Source: Pyrenopolyporus hunteri (taxonomy: Eukaryota; Ascomycota; Sordariomycetes; Xylariales; Hypoxylaceae). From it: DNA of 64,000 nucleotides. Under the pieces are notes generated by a model, which made no database searches, was not told where the DNA came from, and saw only the letters and a list, made by a program, of their open reading frames with translations. The translations under genes were made by a program, and so were the position numbers. Below are positions 37,683 through 48,827 of this stretch, piece by piece; the first letter of the stretch is position 1; each line of letters opens with the position of its first letter. The stretch spans positions 3,348,001 through 3,412,000 of the forward strand of contig CADCXC010000003.1 in the NCBI GenBank assembly GCA_902806595.1, written 5' to 3'.

Positions 37683-37768
37683 TTTTTTTTGTTGACTTGT
37701 GGTGCCGGATTTGAACTCCGCCCCCTCGTCCTCTCAAACATCTTGCGCTTATGCGCTACACCTCATTT
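37683..37768 (-). repeat. tRNA-like / SINE-like element
   Basis: On the minus strand a box-A-like TAGCGCATAAGCG is followed about 35 bases later by a box-B match GAGTTCAAATCC. It ends in GGCACCA and then runs directly into CAACAAAAAAAAAA. Acceptor-like ends pair at 6 of 7 positions (GAGGTGT with GCACCAC), but the T stem does not fold. This fits a degenerate tRNA or a short tRNA-derived retroposon with an A-rich tail. No target duplication was confirmed. Confidence 0.4.
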
Positions 37769-37982
37769 TTCTTGAAACCTAGATACCAATTAACCCTAAA
37801 TCTACCTACATCTTAGGTAGAGCTGGGAATAGTCGCTGTCGACTACCCCCCCGGCTTAGGCTGGGTAGGAATTGCACATGGAAAGTTAGGCGCGTTGAGT
37901 CTAGAGTGATATTATCGACGAGCTTGGGGTCCCGATCGGCTCGGCTCGACTTCTAGGTCTTCATCATTGATACAGCCGTAGC

Positions 37983-40900
37983 ATGGAGTCGAGCCAAGAT
38001 CCGACGGTCCAATTACGGCACAATGCTGATGAGGTTGTTAACGAGCCTCAGCAAACGACACATCATGACGATCAGACCGAAGCCCTTCCCAAGTCGTCCT
38101 ACGAAGTAGGCGATTACGAGGAGCCGACGAAGGCGCCCCCCCCTGTCGGAAATGCCCCCGTCGTAGAACCTGAGTTGGAGGAACCTCCCGCAGCGGATGC
38201 TTATCTTACGCATGACCAACCCTCCGATATTCCTCCATCTTTCGAGGTGAGCCCGGATCGTCAACGGAGCGGCGGTGCAAGCATAGGCAATGTCGCGGAC
38301 CCTTCCGATAGAGTGTTCCCTATTCGCTCTGTCGTTAGTGTTGACCAGTCGCAAACCCCACCCCTGACTTTGGCGCGGAATTATGAAGAACAAAGTTATA
38401 GAGCGCGCCCGGATACGACTTGGGGTGACCGTCGGCCACTGAGCAATGCTCGAGTCTCCGCTCAAGTGCCTGGCGGAGCCCAACGAATCGAGTCCGCATC
38501 TACTCCAACTCCGCCGTCTCTAGGATCACCGGAGGGAAGAGATGGGGCCAAAAAGCCGAGAAAAGACAGGCTTTCCGGCTCTATGGGGAGCCCAATAATC
38601 AGATCAGAACGGATCGCTTCCGTTGCACCGTTGGCGCTTTTCAATGATGCGTCTTCGGATACCTCTAACAAGACGAAGGATAGTGCATCCTTACGTATGG
38701 GAGGTAGTCACGCTGGGAATTCTTCTGGGCGCAGGTCCCCCACAGAGCTAGACGACACGCTGATGACGGTCCGTTTTCGTCACGTGGTAACTGAAGAAGG
38801 TCATGTTGTTATAACCGGCCGGGATGGTACCCTACAGAGATGCGAAGACGAACCAATTCATGCCCCTGGAGCCATCCAACCCTTTGGTCTTCTTGTTGCT
38901 CTAAAGGACGAGACCGATGGCCGACTTTCCGTCAGATATGTGAGCGAAAACTCGAAAAAGATTATTGGCTATTCGCCACGGGAGTTGTTTCAACTCGAAA
39001 GCTTCACCGAGATCCTGACCGAAGAGCAGACCGACAATCTGCTTGATCATATTGATTTTGTTCGGGATGACGAGGCCGACCCTGCTACCAACGGACCTGA
39101 CGTCTTTAGCCTGTCTATCCGACCGCCTCACAAGAAGTCTATAAAGCTATGGTGCGCAATACACATTAGCCAAAGCCATCCTGACTTAACCATTTGCGAA
39201 TTCGAGCTTGAGGATGATCGGGAACACCCTCTCCGACCACCTGGTGAGCTGACTCCGGAGGAACCTGAGGATACTCTCTGCCAGAATCCAACGACGGAGG
39301 AGCTACACGAAAGTACGGAAATTAGCAGCAGGCCTCTCAGGATACTAAGGAGCGCACGCAACAGGCGTGGCGAAGCTGGTGCTATGCAAGTTTTTGATAT
39401 AATGTCACAAGTCCAAGAGCAGCTGGCGTCCGCGCCGAATTTACCAAGGTTCTTGAAAATATTGGTAGGTATTGTCAAGGAGCTCACCGGATTCCATCGA
39501 GTCATGATTTACCAGTTTGATGCAGCTTTCAACGGAAAGGTCGTAACGGAACTTGTTGATCCCGCGCAGACGCGCGATCTTTACTACGGTCTGCACTTCC
39601 CGGCTTCCGATATCCCGAAACAAGCACGAGAACTTTACAAGCTCAACAAAGTTCGGTTGCTTTATGACCGAGACTTAGAATCTGCCAGGCTTGTTTGCCG
39701 CTCTCCAGAGGATCTCGAGAAGCCGCTCGATCTTAGCCACGCCTATCTTCGCGCCATGTCTCCGGTCCATCTCAAGTACCTTGCTAACATGGCCGTCCGG
39801 TCCTCAATGTCAATATCCATTAACGCTTTCAATGAGTTGTGGGGTTTGATTGCATGTCATAGCTATGGCTCTCATGGAATGCGAGTCCCGTTCCCGATTC
39901 GAAAGCTGTGTCGGTTGGTAGGTGATACAGCATCGCGCAATATCGAGCGACTCTCATACGCATCGCGTCTGCAGGCAAGGAAACTTATCAATACTATGCC
40001 GACTGATAAGAATCCCTCAGGATATATTATTGCCTCGTCAGATGACCTTATTAAACTGTTTGACGCAGACTTCGGTATGCTCTCTATAAGAGGCGAGACT
40101 AAAATCCTAGGCAAGGTCGAGAAGTCTCAGGAAGCCCTGGCTATGTTAGAGTATCTGCGCCTGAGGAAATTTACTTCCGTATTGACTACACAAGATATTC
40201 GCGAGGATTTCCCTGACCTCTGCTACCCCCCTGGATTCTCTGTTATCGCCGGACTTCTCTATGTGCCACTAAGCGTGGGCGGCCATGATTTCATCGTCTT
40301 CTTCCGCAAGGGCCAAGTCAGAGAGGTGAAGTGGGCGGGTAATCCATATGAGAAGATCGTGAAGGAGGGTACCTCAAGTTTCCTGGAGCCACGGTCGAGC
40401 TTTAAAGCCTGGCATGAGGTTGTCGTTGGAAAATGTAGGGAGTGGTCCGAGGAGCAGGTAGAAACGGCCGCTGTGCTCTGCTTGGTTTATGGTAAGTAGT
40501 AAGGCTGTATTGGTATTATGAGTAGCTAGAAAGGGGAAATTTTACTCACGATATCTTAGGTAAATTCATCGAGGTCTGGAGGCAAAAGGAAGCGGCGCTG
40601 CAGAGCAGTCGACTGACTCGGCTTCTCCTGGCCAATTCGGCTCACGAGGTTCGCACCCCGTTAAACGCGATCATCAACTGTCTAGAGATTGCCATGGAAG
40701 GATCACTCGACCAAGAAACTCGGGAGAATTTAGCGAGGTCTCACTCGGCATCTAAATCGCTTATTTATGTCATAAATGACCTACTCGATCTTACTAATAT
40801 GGAAGAGGGCCGAGAACTAATTAAAGACGAGATCGTGGACTTGCCGACCTGCATCAGAGAGGCGGCCGAGCCTTTTAAGTTAGACGCCAAGCGGAAGGGT

Positions 40901-42557
40901 TTATCTTACAAAGTTATCGAGCATCCTGGTCTTCCTCGGTATGTGCATGGTGATTTTGCTCGGATACGACAGATAATTGCAAATATAACGGCAAACGCTA
41001 TCCAACATACGGACGCGGGCTCGATAAGGGTCGAATCGTATGTCACCGAGGTTCTCGAGTCAAGTATCAAAGTCGAAATCCTTGTTCAGGATACGGGCCA
41101 TGGCATGAGCAACGAAGAATTGGATAATCTCTTTCGAGATCTAGAGCAAGTGAGCGCAGACGTAGATGACTTCGCATCCGTTGAGGGTGTCGACAAGCCT
41201 GGAAGGGGCCGGAAGCTGGGCCTGGGGTTGGCCGTGGTTGCGAGAATAATAAGGAACATGAACGGTCAATTGCGATTAAAGTCGGAACAGGGGAAGGGGT
41301 CAAGATTTGTGATCCAGCTGCCCTTCGAATTGCCGATGGGCGAGTCCTTTGAGAGGGGCAGTGTTAACGACGGTTCTAAGGCCTTTTCGAGCGTTGCCAC
41401 CGTCACTAAGGCTCTACCGTCAAAAGACGCAAATGAGGTCATGCTCATTGACCGAGGAAGCGCCATTTCAACCAATGTACCGAAACGTGTCAACGATGAA
41501 GGTCGGAGCTTCGATGAGACGAAGAGCATCAATAGCCTCCGAAGTGCTACTAGCAACAGTGGCCAGAGTAACAAGAGCGATGCGGATCGCTTAATCGATG
41601 CAATCCAGATGCCCTTGTCCCTAGGGAGTCCCGATGAAGGGGCTGCTAGCATGCAGCGCTTGAGCTCGAGGGAACAACAAGGCGATCTTAAAATTAGTAC
41701 CAATTCGTTCCTGGGTCCAAGCACAGTTCATTCATCAATCGTCGATGTGAACGATTCAGAACCTCCAGTTATTGTACAGCGGTCCCTCATACCTTCGAGT
41801 AAAGACGTATCTAGCGGTCAATATCGCGTTACAGATACGAGAACGCCCATAAAACCGGTCCGAGTGTCGGATGAGTATTTCGACAAACCAGTGATGTCGT
41901 CGACGGATCACGGGTCTGGGAAATTGTTTGAAGTGCGGCGAGATGCTAATCCTAACAAGGGGGAAACGAATAAACTCAAGCCAGTGCCCTTTACCGCTTC
42001 AAGCAAACTACAAGTGCTCGTGGCCGAGGATGACCCGATCAACATGAAGATACTTCAGAAGCGTCTAGAGAAAGCCGGCCATGAAGTTTACCATGCGGTT
42101 AACGGCGAGGATTGCGCTGCTGTCTACAAAGAGAAACCGGCTGCATTCGACGTCATCCTCATGGATATGCAGGCGAGTTATCATCGGTGAAGTATGAGGT
42201 ATTCAAAACTGACCCGTGTCGCAGATGCCTATTGTTGATGGCCTTACCAGTACTAAGATGATACGGGCGTTCGAAAAATCGGGTAAGACGCCGGAACTTT
42301 CTCCCCCAGCTGCTCGTCACGAGAGAATTCCTATCTTCGCTGTATCGGCTTCTCTCGTGGAACGGGAGAGGTTGAATTACGTTAATGCTGGGTTTGACGG
42401 CTGGATTTTGAAGCCGATTGATTTCAAGCGGCTTAACGTTTTGCTTGACGGGATTGGCGACGGCGGGATCCGAGCGGAATCGCTCTACGTGCCTGGAAAA
42501 TGGGAAATAGGGGGCTGGTTTTCCCTTGTACCCGAAGGCGAAGAGAGTCAATCCTAG
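37983..42557 (+). CDS. phy: Fungal phytochrome, hybrid histidine kinase
   Basis: Three exons, 37983-40491, 40560-42172 and 42225-42557, give 1484 residues. A disordered N terminus (1-280) precedes PAS2 with the bilin-attachment Cys287 in QRCEDEPIHAPGAIQPFG. Then come a GAF domain from about 467 with PASDIP (Asp543), a PHY region (about 650-830), HisKA with His865 (NSAHEVRTPLNAI), and HATPase with ITANAIQHTD (about 980) and KLGLGLAVV (about 1055). A C-terminal receiver has Asp1327/1328, phospho-Asp1372 and Lys1437. All key residues are present, so it should be a red/far-red photoreceptor kinase that binds a linear tetrapyrrole, like FphA or N. crassa PHY proteins. The second intron is GC-AG and splits the receiver immediately after the phospho-acceptor loop (MDMQ | MPIVDG). 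Confidence 0.96.
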
Positions 42558-44189
42558 GAACAAGTCGCATCGCGTCTTACATTGATGGCTCATACGATCG
42601 ATTCGAACGATCGATTCGAAACCCAATTATTGTTCTTGGTAGCCCAAGGAGTCGGCATCGGACGAAACTAATACCACGATCACGGTACCGGTTACATCAG
42701 CTGATACCTTAAGCTGTGCTTCGCGGGGCGTATACCGGCATAAACGCTCGGGTTCGAGTTACGTTATAGCACGGGGACGTAAGATAAGAGGGCACGTTTT
42801 TGCTGCTGATATGAGATAACATGCTCCAGACATAGCTGGACGTTATCGGGGAGCTTTGGGCTAGTTTGGAAATCCTCGTTCTTTTCGCATCATGGAAGGG
42901 GCTTGAGAGCGGGTCTCTTTCGATCCCTCCCTCCTCCGGTGCGATAGACGGAAGATAAAGGGGCAACCGTAGCCCGGAAGAGGTATACGCATTATACGGA
43001 GTTTGAGCTTGCTAACAGCGGATCAGGGACTTGATGGCATTGAGGAATTCATGCTATGCTGGAATATTGGATATAAATAAGGGAACACTTGAGTACATAA
43101 GGGAGTTCTCTCTTCGATTCATTACGTACACAAATTCGGTATCATTGGACTGTGGTTCGGGTGTTGCCTTAGCTTGGAATGGAGTGGGTAACTGATTCCC
43201 CAGTAGCCGTTAAGCAGGAGACCTGGCGGCCCTATGAGACTATGCGTTCGTGAACGCATCGAGATAGCTATATCATGCTAGGTGCAATTAGACGAAAAGC
43301 TGATGCCACTTGTCGAATGCGTTTTTTTGAGGAGTTCAGGTAGAGAGTACGCGGCCACGGTATGACTGCGTGATGCTTTGCGAATCGTGACCTTTGATGG
43401 TTTACTATGTAGAATCAATACTGGTATTGTTGCGATCTCAGGCAAGCGTTATATAAACCGTGACGTGACGTACTAGACTATCTGGAGAGTAAATTTGAGG
43501 TTGCCATTGTCCAGGGACCGTCCCAAGCCCTTCATTTTCGTCTATCTAATGTGTCCCGTCGTCTACCTAAGTTAGTTGCTTATTTACATCATATCCATGG
43601 ATGGCTCGTTACGTGCGTGTCCCCCTTTCGTATTTCCCCAACCATCCACGCTCCAAACCGCCCGGGTCACCGAACGAGACGGTAGATAGTTCTCGCCATA
43701 TATACCACTTATATATCGTCGATGTCGGATATTCATACCCCCCAAATCCAAACGTAAATGCATGCCCACGCCCATGGTCTCGGATACCCGTTCCTTTAAT
43801 GTACACGTAGATCGTAAATATCATAATATGTGCAAGTCAATAATAAATCGTCGCCCCGCTAAGCACGATGATATATGAATGCGGGGACCCAGACGCTGGG
43901 GACAGGTACGTTTGGCCATAGATTGAAAAGCCTTAGTCCCAGGGCTCCCGGTATTCCTGCATCCGATGGATGCATCTCGCGGCGTAGCGGTATACCTATC
44001 CGTATCACGCGCCGCAGGTCTCTATGGGCGTACTATTAAACGGAAGGAGACCACCACATGGGGGCAGAGGGCGTTCCAACATATAGGAAACCCGATGACG
44101 CAGGGAAAAAGAAGGTAAGGCGACGAGATTATGAAGTCGAACTTCGGTCGCGAATCGTGTTCCTCACTACACGAAAACGTCCTCTAGTC
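42558..44189. other. Intergenic region
   Basis: 3' flanks of the phytochrome gene (+) and the 54-residue gene (-). A perfect inverted repeat, ATCGATTCGAACGATCGATTCGAA-type, is centred near 42608. Frames are short and unrecognised. Confidence 0.5.
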
Positions 44190-44354
44190 TTATTCATCGT
44201 CTGCTAAATCGCTCGATCTCGTCCCGCTCTCCTCGGAGACCGTGCCTCGCGTCCTAGCTATGTGGACTAATCGGTAGATGCCGAAGGCGATGAGGGCTAG
44301 AACGATGAAGAGGACGATGATGATGACGGCGATAACGTCGTTTTCTTTCGTCAT
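44190..44354 (-). CDS. Small single-span membrane protein (54 residues)
   Basis: The minus-strand ATG at 44354 opens a 54-residue frame ending in TAA at 44190. After a short polar start (MTKENDV) comes one strong hydrophobic segment at about residues 8-28 (IAVIIIVLFIVLALIAFGIY). A basic stretch (RLVHIARTR) and an acidic Ser-rich tail (VSEESGTRSSDLADDE) follow. The positive-inside pattern predicts a tail-in-cytosol single-pass protein. No family was recognised. The clean membrane-protein layout and full codon structure support a real gene, but size makes this uncertain. Confidence 0.55.
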   Translation of the reverse strand: MTKENDVIAVIIIVLFIVLALIAFGIYRLVHIARTRGTVSEESGTRSSDLADDE

Positions 44355-45835
44355 CGTGGCGGCTTATCGGGGACGGGCGTGGAGAAAGGGTGAGAGAATA
44401 TGGATGGCGGGGTTGATTCGAAGTGATGTGTTGCGAAGTATGAATCACTAAAGGCGGACTCTCTTCAGCTCAGGGTGATTTCAGCGGAGTTGACTATCAA
44501 CAAGAATGGCTCTTGTTGTCTCCCGCCTTGATGTTCGATAGCGTAGGTACGGTGCGGAAGTGAGTAATAGCACCAGTTGGAGAACTTATAGCGATATGGT
44601 CTCTCGACTACGACGCCGACTGAGATAGGTAGGTAGGTAGATAAGAGGACGGGCTAGATTAAAACTCGAGGATAAGATGGAATGTGGTTCTTTTTTTCCT
44701 TTTCCCCCTTTTCCCTTTTTTCTCCTTGCTAGATTTGCGGCAGAGAGATAAGGCAGCAAAAGAGAGCGAAGAGGATATGGGGTGAATGCAAGGTGGAATG
44801 GTGAATGGTGAATGGAATAGCGAGTGGAATAGTGAGCGGAATGGTGTGTCGAGGTACAAATACTGCTGGTTGCCCCGCCATTCTTTTCGAGTAAATAGCG
44901 AGGCTGGGCCTGAAAATGCGCAAGGCAGGACTTGCTAAAAGGGCTAGGGTAACTGAGAAGACCGGGGGGTAGGTGTTTTCTACCCGGTGGTTGGCAGAAG
45001 CTTCCCTTCCCTGTACAGGGGTTTTCAAAGGGGGTCCAAACCTAACCGTTTAGCGTGTTTTTCCCCAACCTCCAGATTACCTAGGTACCTAGGTACCTAC
45101 CCGCTTAGCTTCAGGTACACGTACTTGACTGGTAAGAACATCCGCTTGCTTTGCTGGCAAGACACTGACTGCATCATGCAACACCCGTCTCCATCATACT
45201 TGGTACCTACATTTAGGTATCCTAGGTACCTAGGTACCTACCTAAATGTATCCTACCCTTTACCTCTGCGGCATGTTATGCGGTCAATAGGTACCTAGGT
45301 ACATTACCATCACCTCCCTTTAGGTACCACGGGCGTTGGTAAATTGTTATATCCGCACCAAGATAGAGAGGTACTAAGGTGTTTAATACCATTATGTGTA
45401 CCCAGGTACGTGCGTACGAGATACGTATCCGCTCGTTCCAACTTCATGAAAATGTCGATCCTATGAGGCGACGAGGACGAAGACACCGACGGAGACAACG
45501 AGATCAACAGCCACGACTAGTAGATATAGTGCAATCAATTACCTCCATATGTATAGCATCGTCAAGAAACAAATTTTGCTCCGAGGCGCTTGGCGGTCGA
45601 CTGGAGTATCCTTCTCACCGCACTGTACGCCAGAAAATTCATCTGGCACTGACGCCTCTCGTCTCTCTTGTCCGGCCATCAACCCCCTCCGGAGAAGCCC
45701 ATAATCTTTGGCGACAGGCACAATCCAATGCCTCGTCCGACGTAATGATCCCTATTACTTGTTTTGGCGTTATTAGACCAAGATACCCTTCCTGCGGTAC
45801 CCGTGAACCACCCGTATTTGCAAGGCAGACATCTG
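44355..45835. other. Intergenic region
   Basis: Holds a TAGGTAGGTAG block near 44627, dense GTACCTAGGTACC arrays at 45075-45110, 45200-45250 and 45285-45305, and GGAATGGTGAATGG-type imperfect repeats near 44790-44850. The plus-strand frame at 45379-45870 runs antisense into the HP1 tail and has no domain. Confidence 0.5.
45075..45305. repeat. Cluster of GTACCTAGGTACC arrays
   Basis: Several palindromic CCTAGGTACCTAGG blocks in about 230 bp, downstream of HP1. Confidence 0.8.
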
Positions 45836-47080
45836 TCACTCCTCCTTTATGCCACTTTCGGATGACATAACAATCTTGACGTGCCGCTCGTAGAACTGAA
45901 GCATCTGTACTCATCTGTCAGCAAGCAAGCGCATCATCAGCGGTGCCTCCGGAATAGTACAAAACGGACCTTCTGCGGGCATCGCTGGTAGACGGCTTTG
46001 GTGTCGTGCTGGGTCTTATGGCCATTCTTCCACGTAAGGTATACGGCCAGCTTCCCAGTAGACTCATCATGGCAAGCATCGATGGATTCGACTTCGTCTT
46101 CCCAGGACCCTACGGGAGGCTTCCACGGCCGTCCGGTAGCAGGAGGGGTCGCCGAACCAGGGTGGCTCTCGTTGCGTCGTCGCTTCGCGCCATTGGTTGG
46201 CGTTCCCGACGCGGGTCTTCCGCGCTTCTTCGTCTTGATTCCCGTTCTCGCCTCTTCTAGGATCTTTGCTCGTCCGCCCACGCTCTTAAGGTACTCCTCT
46301 AAGACGTCCGAGGCGTTCTCCCTAATTGACGGGAAGATATTAGGCAACGTGAACAAGAAGGTAGAGGCAGCCTAACCATTGTTCGCTAAACGGCCCGGAA
46401 ACAAATTGCACTTACTTGAGGTTTTCGTCTGTCTCCCAGGTCTGATCCGCCTTTTTCTCGTAACTCTCCCATTTCACTTTGAATTTGAGTGTACCCTGCG
46501 CGACTAGTTGGTAAGCCGATAGATCCAAAAGCTCGTACGCGACTCACATCTGGTTCAACAGCATGGGCGAGGATCTTCTCGACGATGTACCTAGGCCCTA
46601 GTCAGCAAAAGCTGTTTGGTTTCGTCTCTCACAATCCATTTACATGGATGAGGCACGCACTCGTCCTCATCTAGGTCTTCCGCGTCACCTTCCTCGTCTT
46701 CAGCTTGCTCCTCATCGCCGTCGCCGTTCTCAGCGTCACCTTTCGCAGCATCTAATACGGCATTATTGCCATCGTCTCCCACTCTCGCCGAGGACTTCTT
46801 TACGCGTGTCGAAAGTAGCGGAACGGCCACCTCGCCAGCGTCGGAAGCTTCGTCGTCGCTGATCGCTATGGGTAAGATCGTTAGCCTAAGCTTACGCGGA
46901 ATTCAATTTAGGGCGATTTCAATGATTGTAGGTTGGCCCCCACCTAGAAAGTAGAGAGGGACAGAGGCGGGACAGAGGCGGGATAGAGATGGGATGTTTT
47001 CGCATACGCGCGCATGCGCGATTCATGGGAAACTTCGCGAAGGGGGCCGTACTAGAATGAGATGACATACCGGGTGGCAT
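45836..47080 (-). CDS. hpo: Heterochromatin protein 1 (chromodomain + chromoshadow)
   Basis: Six exons are inferred on the minus strand: 47080-47071, 46865-46661, 46590-46548, 46495-46416, 46321-45970 and 45904-45836, giving 252 residues. The first exon is 10 bp (MPP plus one base), after which the N terminus reads AISDDEASDAGEVAVPL. An acidic stretch leads into the chromodomain (about 72-125). Its aromatic cage residues are Tyr73 (EYIVEKILAHAV), Trp95 and Tyr98 (KVKWESYEKKADQTWE). A basic hinge (KKRGRP, AKRRR) precedes the chromoshadow domain (WEDEVESIDACHDESTGKL to MLQFYERHVKIV). HP1 binds H3K9me3 and recruits DNA methylation and silencing machinery in fungi. N. crassa HPO is the named model and is similar in length. 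Confidence 0.95.
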
Positions 47081-48827
47081 TTTGGATCCGGATGAGCTGA
47101 AATACGTTTGGTGATAGAAATTGAATTTCTCGCAACAAATTGATTGGAAGGAATAGATCTAAAGATAGGGGGGAGGTGTAGAGGCGGATAGATGTTAGAG
47201 GAGGTTGAAGCTGTAGTACATAGGTAAGTAGGAGTAGGCAGTTTGCGATGAAAAGGTTGCGACAGGTCAAGAAATTGAGTTGAAGCGGTTATGCGCGTAT
47301 CGTGCAACTTGGACTGGTCCAAGCTCTTTACCTAGGCCATGCATACCTCTATATAGGTAGGTAGGTAGGTACCTACCTAGGTACCTACCTATCTACCTCC
47401 CTATGTCGCATGCTTCGGCGGCTGCGAGCAGCTGATCCGCCGAGGCTTATTACTTTTCGAGTTAGATGCATACATGTATACCTAATATACCTAGGTACCT
47501 AGGTAGGTATGTACACATATGTACGTAGGCAGGTAGCACGCACTTAGCCTTGAGCGGAATAGTACGTATGTACACGCCTGGTACTGCCTCGAGGCATGTA
47601 TGCGCATACGCGGTCCCTAAAGCTCACCACCAAGCTCACCACCTCACATTTGATCTACTTCTGGGCCCACCGGCCCCGGTCCACTCTCAGCTCTAAAAGC
47701 ACCTACCCCGAACAATATACCCGTATCGGACAGAGGGTACCGCAGCCATCCGTACAGTGTATGGAAGGTGACCCAGGTGAAGAGTTCACTATTTAGAATT
47801 CTCGACTCCTTCACCGATAGGACGTACATAGGGAGGGGGTGATTACCTACCCAGGCATCTATACAGGTATCTATATACTTAGCCTAACTCGACTCTGTGA
47901 ACAGCTCAACTAAGCGGTATGTACTATGTAGATATATGTGCTTGACTGGTGATGATGAGTCTGGGAACGCCATGAGACATTGAATATACCTAGGTAGGTA
48001 CCCAGGTAAGCACCTATCTCATATATGATTTCTAGGCAAGTCGTAGTGTTGTTGATTGATGCGTATTCGTAATGTCTCGACCCTGTATGGTACATGCCAA
48101 CTTACGGTTTATCTGTCGTATATATACCGACCAGGTACCTAATGGGTAATGGGATTGAGATGTTTAAAGTTTACGCTAACGTACCTAAAGGAGACCTACG
48201 CGGCGCATCGAGGTAGGAAGTACAATACACCTACCATGTAGAATCCAGCACCCAGCACAGTACCCGGTAGGGGGGATACACAAGATACCCATTTCTATTC
48301 TAAGTCGGCCCCTGACCCCCCTGGATGGAAAATCCCCCCCGAAAGCAAGCCATAAAAAAAAGGGACCAAACATAACATTGGATCCCATCCTCAAAAAGAA
48401 AACAAGTACAATACATGCACACATCACCCTCACAATCATCCTCGCAGGAAACAAGAAGAAGAAAAAAAAAAAAAAAGAAGAAAAACAAACAAACACCCAA
48501 TTCCTTTTCGTCTCGCACCGGCTTTCCCAGATAAATGACCAAGGCATTATACGATCTTCTGCCGACTCGTACGAATCCTCTCAGGAGCCTTCTTCCTGGA
48601 TGAGATCCGGACGGGGGATGCTCCTCTGGGGCAGCTGTTAATGATAGTATATACAACATCTCCTGAGCCCTCGCTCCCTGCCCTCGACCCTCCACTCGAC
48701 CTCCCTATTTCTCTCTCCCCCCTTTCTCTCTTACTACGCCGTACATTCGTTATCAAGCTCTAAACTATAATAATATTCTTCTATTGAACCGTCTCTACCC
48801 AAGTCCAGTCCGAGCTGCCCCCCAGCC
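47081..48827. other. Divergent promoter region (HP1 / CxxC protein)
   Basis: Shared upstream region of two divergent genes. It contains TAGG/CCTA palindromic arrays at 47354-47400, 47481-47535 and 47985-48010, and an A-rich run at 48455-48490. No gene recognised. Confidence 0.55.
47354..47402. repeat. TAGG/CCTA palindromic array
   Basis: A GGTAGGTAGGTAGGTACC block followed by TACCTAGGTACCTACC, forming a near-perfect palindrome upstream of HP1. Confidence 0.85.

Larger units (their letters stand above)
36037..37982. other. Intergenic / phytochrome promoter region
   Basis: Rich in TAGG/CCTA arrays (36555-36870 and 37479-37520) and containing the tRNA-like element at about 37697-37768. No protein gene was recognised. 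The final 200 bases should contain the phytochrome promoter and leader. Confidence 0.55.
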
